A stretch of 64,000 nt of DNA. Source: Methylococcus mesophilus. Lineage in GTDB: Bacteria > Pseudomonadota > Gammaproteobacteria > Methylococcales > Methylococcaceae. The translations under genes and the position numbers were made by a program. This document shows positions 54,901 to 62,771 of this stretch, in pieces. Within the stretch, counting starts at the first letter, position 1, and every line of letters starts with the position of its first letter. The stretch is taken from NCBI RefSeq assembly GCF_026247885.1, contig NZ_CP110921.1, positions 806,001 to 870,000 of the forward strand, in the 5' to 3' direction. The notes below the pieces were generated by a model. It searched no databases, was not told the DNA's origin, and was given only the letters and a program-made list of their open reading frames with translations.

Positions 54901-57655
54901 GTACTGGCGCATGAAAGGACTTGCCGTCGACTTGGTGATCTTGAACGCGAAGGAGTTGTCGTACGTCGAGGATCTGCAGACTCTGTTGGAGGGCATGGTG
55001 CGGGAGAACCAGGCGCTTTCGGCCCATCACGAGCATGGGGATCACGGTGCGATTTTTGTCATGCGGAGCGATCAGCTCTCGGCGGAAGAGCGGCTTCTGC
55101 TCCAAACGGTTGCACGTGCGGTGCTCGTCAGCAATCGGGGCACGCTGGCAGAGCAACTGTTGAGGCACCCCCGACCGGCGGCCGCTTTCGTCGCTCCAAG
55201 AGCCTTGCCCGCTCCCGGAGCCCATTCGCCACGGTTGGCGTTGCCCACGCTCGAATTCTTCAACGGTCTCGGTGGGTTTAGCGACGACGGACGCGAATAC
55301 GTGATCGTGCTCGACAGCGGCCAGTGGACACCGGCCCCCTGGATCAATGTGATAGCCAATGCTGACTTCGGGTTTATGGTCTCGGAGTTGGGCAGCGGCT
55401 GCACCTGGTGTGGCAACAGCCGCGAAAATCAGTTGACACCCTGGTCGAACGATCCGGTCTGTGATCCCCCCGGGGAGGTCTTGTATTTGCGTGACGATGA
55501 GACGAACGAGTTGTGGAGTCCGACCGCCTTGCCGATCAGGGTCGATAATGCGAGCTATGTGATCCGCCATGGGCAGGGATACAGCCGTTTCGAGCACGCC
55601 TCCCATGGGATTCATAGCGAGCTTCTACAATTCGTCAGCCCGGACGATCCGGTGAAGATCTCGTCTTTAACGGTGAAAAATATGTCCGGGCGAACCCGCC
55701 GGCTGACGGTCGCGGCCTACGTGGAATGGGTGCTCGGTGCCTCGCGTACCGTGACAGCGGCTCACATCATCACCGAGCTTGATCCGGAAACGGGCGCCCT
55801 GTTCGCTTACAACCCCTGGGACGTGGAATTCGGCCATCGCATCGCGTTCGCCGATCTCGCCGGTCGGCAGACCGGGTGGACCGGGAATCGGGCTGAATTC
55901 ATCGGCCGTAACGGGAGCCTGGATGCACCGGCGGGCTTGCTGCGTCCCAAGGCGCTGAGAAACCGCGTCGGCGCTGGGCTGGATCCTTGCGCAGCACTGG
56001 AGACGGTGATCGAACTCGAGCCCAACGGTCGAGCCGAGATCGTATTCCTGCTGGGACAAGGGGATGACCGTGCCCATGCCGGCGAGTTGGTTCAGCGCTA
56101 TCGAGCAACCGAGGTCGCCGCGACGTTTAGCCGGGTGACGCAGTCGTGGGAGCAAATGCTCGGCAAGATTCAAGTGAAAACACCGGACCGGGAGCTCGAC
56201 CTCCTGTTGAACCGCTGGCTGCTGTACCAATCCCTGGGCTGCCGCATGTGGGCTCGGGCCGGGTTCTATCAGGTGGGCGGGGCATTCGGCTTTCGCGATC
56301 AACTGCAGGACAGCATGGCGCTAGTGGTTACTCGGCCCGATCTGACCCGCGCCCATCTCCTGCGCGCTGCGGCGCGCCAGTTCGTCGAGGGCGATGTGCA
56401 ACATTGGTGGCATCCCCCCACCGGCCGCGGCGTACGTACCCATTTTTCCGACGACCGGGTCTGGCTGCCCTACGCCGTGGCCCACTACATCAAAGTGAGT
56501 GGCGATGCCGGCGTGCTTGAGGAGGAGCTACCCTTTCTGGAGGGCCCCACGCTGGCGCCGGAGCAGGATGACGCCTATTACGAGCCGACCCCGTCGGCCC
56601 AGCAAGCGAGTCTTTTCGAGCACTGCGCACGCGCGCTCGACCTGAGCCTGGAAACGGGCTCGCACGGGCTGCCCCTGATGGGGAGTGGTGACTGGAATGA
56701 TGGTATGAACCGGGTCGGCCACCAAGGCAAGGGGGAGAGCGTATGGCTGGCCTGGTTCCTGACCGCCACGCTCTCCGAATTCGCAACTGTGGCGGAGGCG
56801 CGGGGAGATAACGAGCGCGCCGTGCGCTGGCGTGAACACGCCGGCCAACTCAAGGCCGCTGTGGAAACGGAAGGATGGGACGGGGCATGGTACCGGCGCG
56901 CCTATTTCGATGATGGCACACCCTTAGGTTCCGCCGCCAATGCCGAGTGCCGCATCGATTCGATTGCTCAGAGCTGGGGTGTTATTTCCGGTGCCGCGGA
57001 AGCCGAACGAGCGCAGCGGGCGATGTTGTCGGTAGGGGAATACCTCATTCGCTACGGCGACGACCTGGTGTTGCTATTCACCCCTCCCTTCGACAAAACC
57101 GAGCGAGATCCGGGTTATATCAAGAGTTATCCCCCAGGAGTTCGGGAGAACGGTGGTCAGTATACCCACGCGGCGATTTGGTCCGTCATCGCCTATGCCA
57201 TGCTCGGTGATGGCGACAAGGCGGCGGAACTGATGCGTATGCTAAATCCAATCAACCGAACGGCCACCCGCACCGGCGTTTACGCCTATAAGGTCGAGCC
57301 GTATGTGCTGCCGGCGGATATCTATGCCGAGCCTCCCCACGTGCGGCGTGGCGGATGGACCTGGTACACCGGAGCGGCAGGCTGGTTTTACCGTGCCGGA
57401 TTGGAGTGGATCTTAGGTCTGCAGGTCCGCGCCAACAGATTGGTGTTTGACCCATGCATTCCCAGAGCCTGGCGCAATTACAGCATCGTTTATCAGCACG
57501 GAAATGCCTCTTATGAAGTCACGATTGAAAACCCGAATGGCGTGGCACGTGGTGTTGCCGCGATAGAGCTGGATGGCGTACGCCAGTTAGACGGTAATAG
57601 CATTGCATTACAGGATGATAGACAACAGCATCGGGTGCGGGTACTACTGGGTTAA
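48935..57655 (+). CDS. ndvB: Cyclic beta-1,2-glucan synthase (NdvB/ChvB type: GT84 plus GH94)
   Basis: A very large inner-membrane enzyme (2,906 residues from ATG 48935; GGAG about seven bases upstream; a TTG six codons earlier is less likely). It makes beta-1,2-glucan chains from UDP-glucose and cyclises them for the periplasm. Transmembrane helices lie near 400-465 and again near 800-1000, flanking the GT84 part with the metal-binding DADTKL (about 625) and HRWARGDWQLLPW. The C-terminal half holds the carbohydrate-binding and GH94 phosphorylase-like domains (WWHPPTGRGVRTHFSDD, catalytic GSGDWNDGMNRVG near 2587), which set ring size. Length fits the rhizobial enzymes (about 2,800). galU downstream can supply UDP-glucose. 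Periplasmic glucans serve osmotic adaptation. Confidence 0.93.
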   Translation: MLKRPERRRPARVEHPGGDETPIRFELFSAERLEQHAVSLAQAQKISSRKEGRKLIPRVRENSRVLLAAYKAVAKAVREQHAITPAEEWLLDNFHVVEEQVIDNHVDLPESYYRELPKLAEGILAGYPRVYGIAWALTAHTDSRFAPELLTLFVRAYQTIEPLTLGELWAIPSTLRVLLVENLRRLAVRIMRSQTARRAADEFVDQVERIAAQSDTPDQALPAAVLPAPPLRQAYAVQILQRLHDPHPGAALSLDFLNDWLNEQGVSLDEIVHREHADQVADNLTVRNIITSMRAISAFEWPQFVEDVSLVDKCLRAHDGYGAMDFLTRDRYRHAIEDLARRSPHSEVEIARRVIDKVQRFSEHATTDERQQEPGYYLISAGRYAFEREVDYRPSLKQRLLRAYMAHAGLAYVGSLGGLTLLLLSLPLRASFTAGLSEFELFLLALFGAFPASDIAVGLVNRLMIASLPPRHLPRLELKDGVPERLSTFVVVPTMFVNEAGIKEQVEQMEIRYLSNPDGQVRFALLSDWADAEEETMPNDDRLLSVAAASVAALNAKYGEQRFFVFHRKRLWNPCEGKWMGWERKRGKLHEFNRLLRGAADTSFLPIGGKPAAAPPGVRYVITLDADTKLPMGVVPQLVGVAAHPLNRPVFDPATQCVVEGYGILQPRVTPTLPQRLERSMFHQIFAGASGTDAYASEVSELYQDLFALGTYSGKGLYHVDTFEAALALRVPDNTQLSHDLFESVFARCALVSDIEFFEEFPSHTEVAASREHRWARGDWQLLPWIFGARGKGMPMIGRWKMLDNLRRSLSAPGTLCALITVWAIPNAPQSILIGFVLTALAFPAILATASGFRSPRRGISLGTHLRAAGEDVLWAIGNSLVALTLLAQHAWLMVDAIVSTLVRLFITRRQLLKWVTALQAKTAAGHALTNLIRPLRNSSTIVMGAGAVVLFFNPAGIEDAAPFLLLWWLAPVAARALSLPPRLDRAECLEPRDSVQLRLIGRRIWRFFTTFVTAEENHLPPDNFQEDPLPVIAHRSSPTNFGLYLLSVVAARDFGWLGLIDTVDRIEATLTTLAALPRLHGHYYNWYDTRDLHLLEPRYVSTVDSGNLAGHLLALAEACRETLKRPLAFSIALTGLLDTHQLLTAALAKISDDRRTLTVTLKELRQKVGVLGDLLGSHPADPAGWSLLWRQSTLCADTLLDLARAYAAERGDAGDSEVLAWATLLCDDIRSHARDVDSLVPWIHFADRLEAGAESESPCPHPVAFRQQMTLETHLSDLAGCYALGLACLEASPDGPLEPGDLDALAMALRSAGERAEALTDRLEKMAVQLDTLFHEMDFRFLYETGRHMFALGYRVAEGTLDPSYYDLLASEARLSSFVAIAKRDVPSTHWFHLGRRVTRAAHGTVLLSWSGSMFEYLMPSLVTFTPRYSLLDQTCRLVVKRQIEYGKERGVPWGVSESAFNGRDLSFIYQYAAFGVPGLGMKRGLGEELVIAPYATALAAMYLPHAAVENFERLEKEGALGRFGFYEALDFTPIRLAEGQRFAMVRCYMAHHQGMSLVAFSNVVHDGAMRHRFHRAPLIQAADLLLQERIPRGADTRCMPLLQVLSEVKESVQPPVRRVPSPTSSIPSAHLLSNGRYAVMITASGSGYSLWQNLAVTRWREDVTRDAWGSYIYLRDAASGQVWSAGYQPTAAAPDHYEVVFLEDRARITRTDGSMVSTLEIVVSPEDDAEIRRLSLTNNGALAREIEITSYAEVVLAPFPADIAHPAFSNLFVHTEYLPQAHGLIAQRRQRAAGDPKIWAAHLLADGRTGDGLQYETDRARFVGRGQTLREPIAVMDGRPLTNTVGAVLDPIFSLRTRVRIAAGATEHVTFTTLVAASRQAVEDAADKYHSVAAWDRVSAQAWTHAHVQLHHLRTKPDEAQLFQNLANRLLYADPSLRPAGKLMQMNTLDRAGLWRHGISGDRPIALLSVTQPEDRTIVEQLLRAHEYWRMKGLAVDLVILNAKELSYVEDLQTLLEGMVRENQALSAHHEHGDHGAIFVMRSDQLSAEERLLLQTVARAVLVSNRGTLAEQLLRHPRPAAAFVAPRALPAPGAHSPRLALPTLEFFNGLGGFSDDGREYVIVLDSGQWTPAPWINVIANADFGFMVSELGSGCTWCGNSRENQLTPWSNDPVCDPPGEVLYLRDDETNELWSPTALPIRVDNASYVIRHGQGYSRFEHASHGIHSELLQFVSPDDPVKISSLTVKNMSGRTRRLTVAAYVEWVLGASRTVTAAHIITELDPETGALFAYNPWDVEFGHRIAFADLAGRQTGWTGNRAEFIGRNGSLDAPAGLLRPKALRNRVGAGLDPCAALETVIELEPNGRAEIVFLLGQGDDRAHAGELVQRYRATEVAATFSRVTQSWEQMLGKIQVKTPDRELDLLLNRWLLYQSLGCRMWARAGFYQVGGAFGFRDQLQDSMALVVTRPDLTRAHLLRAAARQFVEGDVQHWWHPPTGRGVRTHFSDDRVWLPYAVAHYIKVSGDAGVLEEELPFLEGPTLAPEQDDAYYEPTPSAQQASLFEHCARALDLSLETGSHGLPLMGSGDWNDGMNRVGHQGKGESVWLAWFLTATLSEFATVAEARGDNERAVRWREHAGQLKAAVETEGWDGAWYRRAYFDDGTPLGSAANAECRIDSIAQSWGVISGAAEAERAQRAMLSVGEYLIRYGDDLVLLFTPPFDKTERDPGYIKSYPPGVRENGGQYTHAAIWSVIAYAMLGDGDKAAELMRMLNPINRTATRTGVYAYKVEPYVLPADIYAEPPHVRRGGWTWYTGAAGWFYRAGLEWILGLQVRANRLVFDPCIPRAWRNYSIVYQHGNASYEVTIENPNGVARGVAAIELDGVRQLDGNSIALQDDRQQHRVRVLLG

Positions 57656-57794
57656 TAACTTGTTCGAATGGTCTACTGCTCTGTACGCCGGCTCAGTCTC
57701 GAGCATGGCATAAAATGCCGAAGAGGAGGAAGTAAAATAATGTGCGCCAAGGTTTTATACGTCAACCCGATTTTTTATTTTTAGGAGAAGGGCG

Positions 57795-58160
57795 ATGGAT
57801 TTAATTTCACTTGTTGTAGCTCTTATCGTCGTCGGTGTGCTGCTGTGGCTTGTCAACAGTTACATACCGATGGAAGCACGGATTAAACAGATCCTGAACA
57901 TCGTCGTAATCATTGCGGTGGTGCTATGGCTGTTGAACGTATTTGGTGTCTTGGGCGCCGTTCCGAGAGAGTTGCTTTCGGTAGTGGTGGCGCTGATTGT
58001 CGTCGGCCTTTTACTGTGGCTGGTTAACATCTATATACCGATGGAGGCTCGGATCAAGCAGATCTTGAATATCGTGGTGATCATCGCGGTGGTTCTGTGG
58101 CTGCTGAGCGCATTTGGTGTTTTGAGTGGACTCCCGCGGATCCACGTCGGAAGCCCTTAA
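57795..58160 (+). CDS. Thivi_2564-type small membrane protein, internally duplicated
   Basis: 121 residues made of two nearly identical halves with a 57-residue period (171 bp). Each half has two hydrophobic helices around a conserved loop NSYIPMEARIKQILN or NIYIPMEARIKQILN. Single-unit proteins of about 55-60 residues of this type are widespread as tiny stress-linked membrane proteins. AGGAGAAGGGCG precedes the ATG. The doubled form should have four membrane helices. It is the first of four tiny genes between ndvB and galU. Confidence 0.8.
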   Translation: MDLISLVVALIVVGVLLWLVNSYIPMEARIKQILNIVVIIAVVLWLLNVFGVLGAVPRELLSVVVALIVVGLLLWLVNIYIPMEARIKQILNIVVIIAVVLWLLSAFGVLSGLPRIHVGSP

Positions 58161-58268
58161 TTTCAGGTCCGGTCGAGGACTTTCCATGATGTGACATTTT
58201 CGACAACCCCTTGACCGTGTTAGGCGGTAGTATCGGCTACGGATGGCCTTTTTTTTGGAGAAGCAACA

Positions 58269-58418
58269 ATGCTAGAAACTATAGCGATTATCTTGATTAT
58301 TGGCTGGGTGCTGGGTTTGGTCTCTTCGTACACACTAGGCGGATTCATTCACATTCTATTGGTTATCGCGATCATCGTGATCGTGCTTCGTGTCATTCAA
58401 GGTCGAAGGCCACTGTAG
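58269..58418 (+). CDS. lmo0937-family small membrane protein, 49 residues
   Basis: ATG at 58269 with GGAG eight bases upstream. The peptide LETIAIILIIGWVLGLVSS, then TLGGFIHILLVIAIIVIVLR and RVIQGRRPL forms two hydrophobic helices with a glycine hinge and a basic C-terminus, the lmo0937-type pattern. Such proteins are often induced in stress or late growth; the mechanism is not known. It stands alone with its own ribosome site. Confidence 0.8.
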   Translation: MLETIAIILIIGWVLGLVSSYTLGGFIHILLVIAIIVIVLRVIQGRRPL

Positions 58419-58567
58419 CGCCCCTGGAATGTGGTTTTGCGACGAAGTGCCGTCGGGCCGATCCGGAAACGTCAGGTCACCCGGGAGCTTACATCCAAAA
58501 TTCGCACAGGCTGCTTACAGTTGTACCAACAATTCTTATTTTAATATTGAAATCAGGAGATGCGGTC

Positions 58568-58717
58568 ATGAGCCTAATCGATGATATTGGCAGTGCCATC
58601 GGCAGCGTGGTGGGTGCCATTGGCAATGCACTGACGACTACAGTAAACGCGGTCGCCGATACAATGAAAAGCGCCGTTAATACTGTAACGGATCTATTCC
58701 ATCGGCTTTTCCGGTGA
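58568..58717 (+). CDS. Small amphipathic protein, 49 residues
   Basis: ATG at 58568 preceded by AGGAG with good spacing. MSLIDDIGSAIGSVVGAIGN and TTTVNAVADTMKSAVNTVTD make a Gly/Ala/Val-rich amphipathic helix with a basic end (FHRLFR). The frame is open upstream to 58211 but only this part has a ribosome site and sensible composition. No family was recognised; the layout (tiny, self-standing, stress-type neighbours) matches the genes on both sides. Confidence 0.6.
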   Translation: MSLIDDIGSAIGSVVGAIGNALTTTVNAVADTMKSAVNTVTDLFHRLFR

Positions 58718-58867
58718 CCCCCGGCACAACGACTCGCGCCTGAATGGATCTATGCGCCAGGGGTGCGTGAACCGGTTCGGCGCGCTTAGGGTTCCGGCCT
58801 AGGTCGGTATTTCTGGGCGCGCAGTCCGAGGCCGGGATCCAAGGCCTTCAATCATGGGAGTGAGAAA

Positions 58868-59089
58868 ATGAACGTTATCAAGGTCGTGGCCGCCGTGCTG
58901 ATCCTAGCTGGCGTCTTTGGGCTGGTATATGGCCGTTTCAGCTATACCCGGGAAACCCAGGAAGCCAAGTTGGGCCCGTTCGAACTGTCGGTTAAAGACA
59001 CCCAAACGGTCAATGTCCCGGTCTGGGCTGGTGTGGGAGCCATAGTGGCTGGCGGCGTGCTCCTGCTTTTTGCAAGCAGGAAGAGCTAG
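58868..59089 (+). CDS. DUF3185-like small membrane protein
   Basis: 73 residues: an N-terminal helix (VIKVVAAVLILAGVFGLVYG), a short charged periplasmic stretch with FSYTRETQEAKLGPFELSV, and a second helix (VPVWAGVGAIVAGGVLLLFA). The Y-x-x-x-FSYT and NVPVWAG elements are typical of the DUF3185 family. GGGAGTGAG precedes the ATG. Function unknown; commonly found in the same small-membrane-protein islands. Confidence 0.75.
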   Translation: MNVIKVVAAVLILAGVFGLVYGRFSYTRETQEAKLGPFELSVKDTQTVNVPVWAGVGAIVAGGVLLLFASRKS

Positions 59090-59123
59090 CGGCTACGTCG
59101 ATGAGTAGACCAAGGACAATTTC

Positions 59124-60143
59124 ATGAATGCCGCAGAATTCCAGCGCTTGCTCGCGCAGATCGAGCATTTGACGCCACATCAGAGGGGACGATTGGGCGA
59201 TCGGCTTCGCACCCTGGAACAGCCAACGCCGATTCATGGAGCTATGTCAGGGCGACGGGCGGGAATGAAAAAAGTCGTCAGGAAAGCCGTGTTTCCCGTC
59301 GCCGGCCTGGGCACCCGCTTTTTGCCAGCGACCAAGGTCAGTCCCAAGGAAATGCTGCCGGTAGTGGATAAACCGTTGATTCAATATGCCCTCGAAGAAG
59401 CCGTGGCGGCGGGTATCGAAGTGATGGTCTTCATCGTCGGACGGAGTAAAGGAGCCATACTGGATCATTTCGATAAGGCTTATGAATTGGAGGCCGAGTT
59501 GGCAAATCGCGGCCAGGCGGAAACCCTGACGATCGTTCAGAACATCGTGCCACCTCATGTGACTTGCGTTTACATTCGACAAGCCGAAGCATTGGGCCTG
59601 GGTCATGCTGTGGCCTGCGCAAAAGCCGTGATCGGCGACGAGCCTTTCGCCGTGATTCTGGCCGACGACATGATAGACGACGAGCAATCGGGTTGTCTGG
59701 CTCAAATGATGAGAGTATTCGAAGATCGGCAGTGTTCCGTGCTTTGCGTTCAAACAGTGCAGCCCTCGGAAACCGGAAATTACGGCATCGTCGCCGTTTC
59801 TACCGTCAGCGATCGTCTGAGCAAGGTCGATGCGATTGTTGAGAAACCCAAGCCCGACCAAGCGCCTTCCAATTTGGCGGTAATAGGGCGTTACATCTTG
59901 ACGCCTGCCATTTTCGATAAACTGAAAGTCGTGCCGCGTGGCGCAGGTGGAGAAATTCAGTTGACCGATGCGATCGCCATGCTACTGGCGGATGAGACGG
60001 TGCTCGCGTACGAGTTCGAAGGTCAGCGCTACGACTGCGGCTCGAAGCTTGGCTATCTGGCCGCTACGGTGAAACAAAGCCTGAAGCATGCCGAACTCAA
60101 AGAACCGTTCAAGAAGTTCCTTCAAGCGCTCGATCTAGATTAA
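59124..60143 (+). CDS. galU: UTP-glucose-1-phosphate uridylyltransferase with an added N-terminal segment
   Basis: Makes UDP-glucose. The GalU core starts at Met48 (59265): [20 protein letters not shown] with the nucleotide-binding G-x-G-T-R, then [50 protein letters not shown] and the uridyl-site GGEIQLTDA. The reading starting at 59124 has the better ribosome site (AAGGA nine bases upstream), and adds 47 residues ([20 protein letters not shown]...) resembling the start of IS1595/ISXO2-type transposases. The core is full length. It lies 34 bp after the DUF3185-like gene. UDP-glucose feeds the glucan synthase upstream. Confidence 0.9.
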   Translation: MNAAEFQRLLAQIEHLTPHQRGRLGDRLRTLEQPTPIHGAMSGRRAGMKKVVRKAVFPVAGLGTRFLPATKVSPKEMLPVVDKPLIQYALEEAVAAGIEVMVFIVGRSKGAILDHFDKAYELEAELANRGQAETLTIVQNIVPPHVTCVYIRQAEALGLGHAVACAKAVIGDEPFAVILADDMIDDEQSGCLAQMMRVFEDRQCSVLCVQTVQPSETGNYGIVAVSTVSDRLSKVDAIVEKPKPDQAPSNLAVIGRYILTPAIFDKLKVVPRGAGGEIQLTDAIAMLLADETVLAYEFEGQRYDCGSKLGYLAATVKQSLKHAELKEPFKKFLQALDLD

Positions 60144-60278
60144 GCGGCGTCCCCTGACAGTCGGTCGCAGGCACCGGCGACTTTTGGGGCCATTGGTTTT
60201 ACGCTCTTTCCATCTCGCTACCTAATACCGAAATCAACGAGTCGCTGAGCCCATTGTAAATATTTAAAGAGGTTCACT

Positions 60279-60959
60279 ATGGAGTCCAGTTCGTTTTCGT
60301 CGCATCCGAAACCCAGAAATAGCTGGCTTGGTTTCGTAGTCGAGAACAAAGCCGAGCGATTCAATACCCTCAGTGCCTTCTCGGGTGCGATGGCCGCAGT
60401 TTTTGGGGTTGTTTGGTTGGTGGCGTTTGCTGTCCGTCAGGGCGATCTCTGGAAGATAGCAAGCTTCAGCATTTATGGGTTTACGCTCATCTCGGTCTAC
60501 GTTTTTGCAACGCTTTATCACCGCTCAGAGGGCCGCGCCAAGGCCGTCTTTTCAAAACTCGACCACCTGTCCATTTATCTTTTGATTGCCGGCACCTACA
60601 CACCTTTCACCCTGGTGACTCTCCGCGAAAGCGTAGGTTGGCAAGTATTTGTCGCCATCTGGGGAATGGCGTGCATTGGGATTATTCTTGATTTGACACC
60701 GAATAACCGGAATCGAGTGCTTCGCGTAATTATTTGTCTCGCGATGGGCTGGCTGATTATCGTCGCGCTCGACCCCTTGCTGCGAGCCATGCCCATTGAG
60801 GGCTTTTATTGCCTTCTCTTGGGTGGTTTGTTCTATACCATTGGCGTGTTGTTTTATGCGCTCGATGAAAAAGTCAGCTATTTTCATGGAATTTGGCATC
60901 TTTTCGTAATGGCAGGCAGTTTCAATCATTATGTTGCGGTTCTCTACTATGTGGCGTGA
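60279..60959 (+). CDS. Hemolysin III family (PAQR/TrhA-like) membrane protein
   Basis: 226 residues with seven hydrophobic segments. Family features are S-x-x-YHR (ATLYHRSEGRAKAVFSKLDHLSIYLLIAGTYTPF), the conserved Asp-His-x-x-Ile-Tyr, and the C-terminal FHGIWHLFVMAGSFNHY, which carry the putative zinc-binding histidines. Bacterial members affect membrane lipid homeostasis or act as CoA-dependent hydrolases in some proposals; the hemolysin name is historical. It has its own start with an AGAGG ribosome site and sits 135 bp after galU. Codon use is somewhat less GC-rich than in the left half. Confidence 0.88.
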   Translation: MESSSFSSHPKPRNSWLGFVVENKAERFNTLSAFSGAMAAVFGVVWLVAFAVRQGDLWKIASFSIYGFTLISVYVFATLYHRSEGRAKAVFSKLDHLSIYLLIAGTYTPFTLVTLRESVGWQVFVAIWGMACIGIILDLTPNNRNRVLRVIICLAMGWLIIVALDPLLRAMPIEGFYCLLLGGLFYTIGVLFYALDEKVSYFHGIWHLFVMAGSFNHYVAVLYYVA

Positions 60960-61212
60960 CGAATCGCGACCCTTTCATCAGAGTCGGCAGCGACACCGAG
61001 GACGAGTGCCAGGCCAGAACCTTGCGTCTAGAGCATGGCTTTCATGGAAAGACAAAAACCCATCTTCTCGGCGCAAACGGGATGAGCTGAAACCCTGACA
61101 GTCATTTCAGTTGAATAATCTTGCAATCGGTACGGTGGCGCACAGACATGGGTCACAGCGTCTGTATGCTGTGTTCATGGCCGCTATTTTTTGCGTCCAA
61201 GGAGCACTTCCC

Positions 61213-61620
61213 ATGAAACAATTGCACTTAGTGGTTATTTACTCTTGCATATTGTTCAGCCTGCTTTCTGTTGCGGAGCAGTCGCCTCTTGAACCACAAA
61301 CCCAAGGCGAAGTTACGTTCATCAGCGGTGGGGTGGGGGCCGATGAACGGAGCGCTATGCAAGCCATCCGCGCTGACTACAACCTGAGGCTGCTATTTTC
61401 GATGAAACGCACAGGTGAATACGCCAGCGACGTGAAAGTCCATATTACGGATTCTAGGGGAAACACTGTCCTGGAAACGGTGTCTGACGGCCCTGAGCTT
61501 TTCGCCAATCTCAAGCCCGGCCGTTACATCGTTACCGCCGATCGGGCCGGGCAGGTCGTCCATAAAGCCGCGACGCTCGAAAACAAGCAGACGGCTTCAC
61601 TATCGTTCACCTGGCCCTAA
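61213..61620 (+). CDS. Secreted/periplasmic protein with a carboxypeptidase-regulatory-like fold
   Basis: 135 residues from ATG at 61213, which has AAGGAG eight bases upstream (an in-frame start at 61111 has none). The first 25 residues are a signal peptide (KQLHLVVIYSCILFSLLSV). The mature part contains a beta-sandwich pattern: DYNLRLLFSMKRTGEYASDV, VHITDSRGNTVLETVSDGPE, LKPGRYIVTADRAGQVVHK, as in carboxypeptidase regulatory-like/transthyretin-type domains. No catalytic residues; it probably binds a surface partner. The 253 bp before it hold nothing recognised. Confidence 0.65.
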   Translation: MKQLHLVVIYSCILFSLLSVAEQSPLEPQTQGEVTFISGGVGADERSAMQAIRADYNLRLLFSMKRTGEYASDVKVHITDSRGNTVLETVSDGPELFANLKPGRYIVTADRAGQVVHKAATLENKQTASLSFTWP

Positions 61621-61654
61621 GCTATTTATAAGGCCCCTAAATACAGTACGGATA

Positions 61655-62769
61655 TGAGATACTAACCTTCTCGAAAATAGAGTCACATAATGATGTATTG
61701 GCATTCAGGCTGCCGGAAGAATGACTTCACCAACTCGGGTAATTTTTGAATGCGGCGTAGTGCAGAGAGGGCCAACCGTTTCATGTCGTCTTTGCTCTGT
61801 GCCAAGCGCTTAGACACGCGGCGCCTCACTTGGGCCCAGACTTGTTCATCCGGGTTCAGGTGGGGCGAATACGGCGGCAGGATAAACAGCTTGAGCCGGC
61901 CTTGTTGGGCCTCAATAAATTTCTGAATCAGCTTGGCTTTATGAATGGGATGGCCGTCGACGATCACGAACACGGGCTGCTGGGCCCCGATCAACAGGAG
62001 CTTGAGAATCTCCCGGAACACCGCGGCGGTTACCGAACCTTCGTGCAGCATGAAACGGAACTCGCCCCGCGGACTCACGGCCGACAACAAGTTCAGCCCG
62101 AAACGCCGGCCGGTCGCCTCAACCACGGGCGTCTGGCCTTTAGGCGCCCAGGGGGTGCCGGTGTGATAGTCCGACCGCATCCCCGATTCGTCGGCAAAGT
62201 AGATCGTGGCCCCCGTGGCTTGCGCTTCGGCTCGAATGGCCGGGTAGGTGTCGATTCCCCACTGGCGGACCAGAGCGGCATCCTGTGGCCAGGCCTGATA
62301 CAGCGGTTTCTGCGCCGTAAACCCCAGCAGCTTCATGATTCGGCTTACCGCCGCCAGCGAGAGCTGATTGCCGAACTGGCGCTGGATCAGCTCGGTGATC
62401 AGCGACAGCGTCCACAGCCCAAACTCGAATTTGAACTGCAACGGCGTGTGGTCCTTCACCGCCTGCGCCAGCCAGCGCATCTCTTCGGCGCTGACTTTCG
62501 GGGGGCGCCCCGGAATCGGTTTTGCCAGCAGGGCCTGCTGACCTCCGTTGGCAAAGTCGGCCAGCCAGCGGAACACGCTGCGGATATTGACCCCGTATGC
62601 CGCCGCTACGCTCTGCACCGCTTGGCCTTCACGCACCGCTTTGATGGCCTGCTGGCGGATCACCTGCAGCGCATGGTGATCCAGTGATCGCCCGTCCGAG
62701 TTCCGTTTGCATTTCATAATCCCATTATATCAAATATATTACATTACTTTGTTGAAGCTTAGTATGCGA
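61655..62769 (-). mobile_element. IS630-family insertion sequence
   Basis: A 1,115-bp element between TA dinucleotides (61653-61654 and 62770-62771), the target duplication of the IS630/Tc1 group. The ends are imperfect inverted repeats: TGAGATACTAACCTTC on the left and, read inward on the other strand, TCGCATACTAAGCTTC on the right, with further partial match. It carries one transposase gene. Confidence 0.85.
61683..62717 (-). CDS. IS630-family transposase
   Basis: 344 residues, full length in one frame. N-terminal helix-turn-helix (VQSVAAAYGVNIRSVFRWLA) and winged-helix linker with GRPPKVS; the DDE triad is visible in TIYFADESGMRSD, FVIVDGHPIHKAK and PPYSPHLNPDEQVWAQ. No disruption, so it may be active. 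The start of the gene lies 52 bp inside the right terminal repeat. Confidence 0.95.
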   Translation of the reverse strand: MKCKRNSDGRSLDHHALQVIRQQAIKAVREGQAVQSVAAAYGVNIRSVFRWLADFANGGQQALLAKPIPGRPPKVSAEEMRWLAQAVKDHTPLQFKFEFGLWTLSLITELIQRQFGNQLSLAAVSRIMKLLGFTAQKPLYQAWPQDAALVRQWGIDTYPAIRAEAQATGATIYFADESGMRSDYHTGTPWAPKGQTPVVEATGRRFGLNLLSAVSPRGEFRFMLHEGSVTAAVFREILKLLLIGAQQPVFVIVDGHPIHKAKLIQKFIEAQQGRLKLFILPPYSPHLNPDEQVWAQVRRRVSKRLAQSKDDMKRLALSALRRIQKLPELVKSFFRQPECQYIIM

Positions 62770-62771
62770 TA

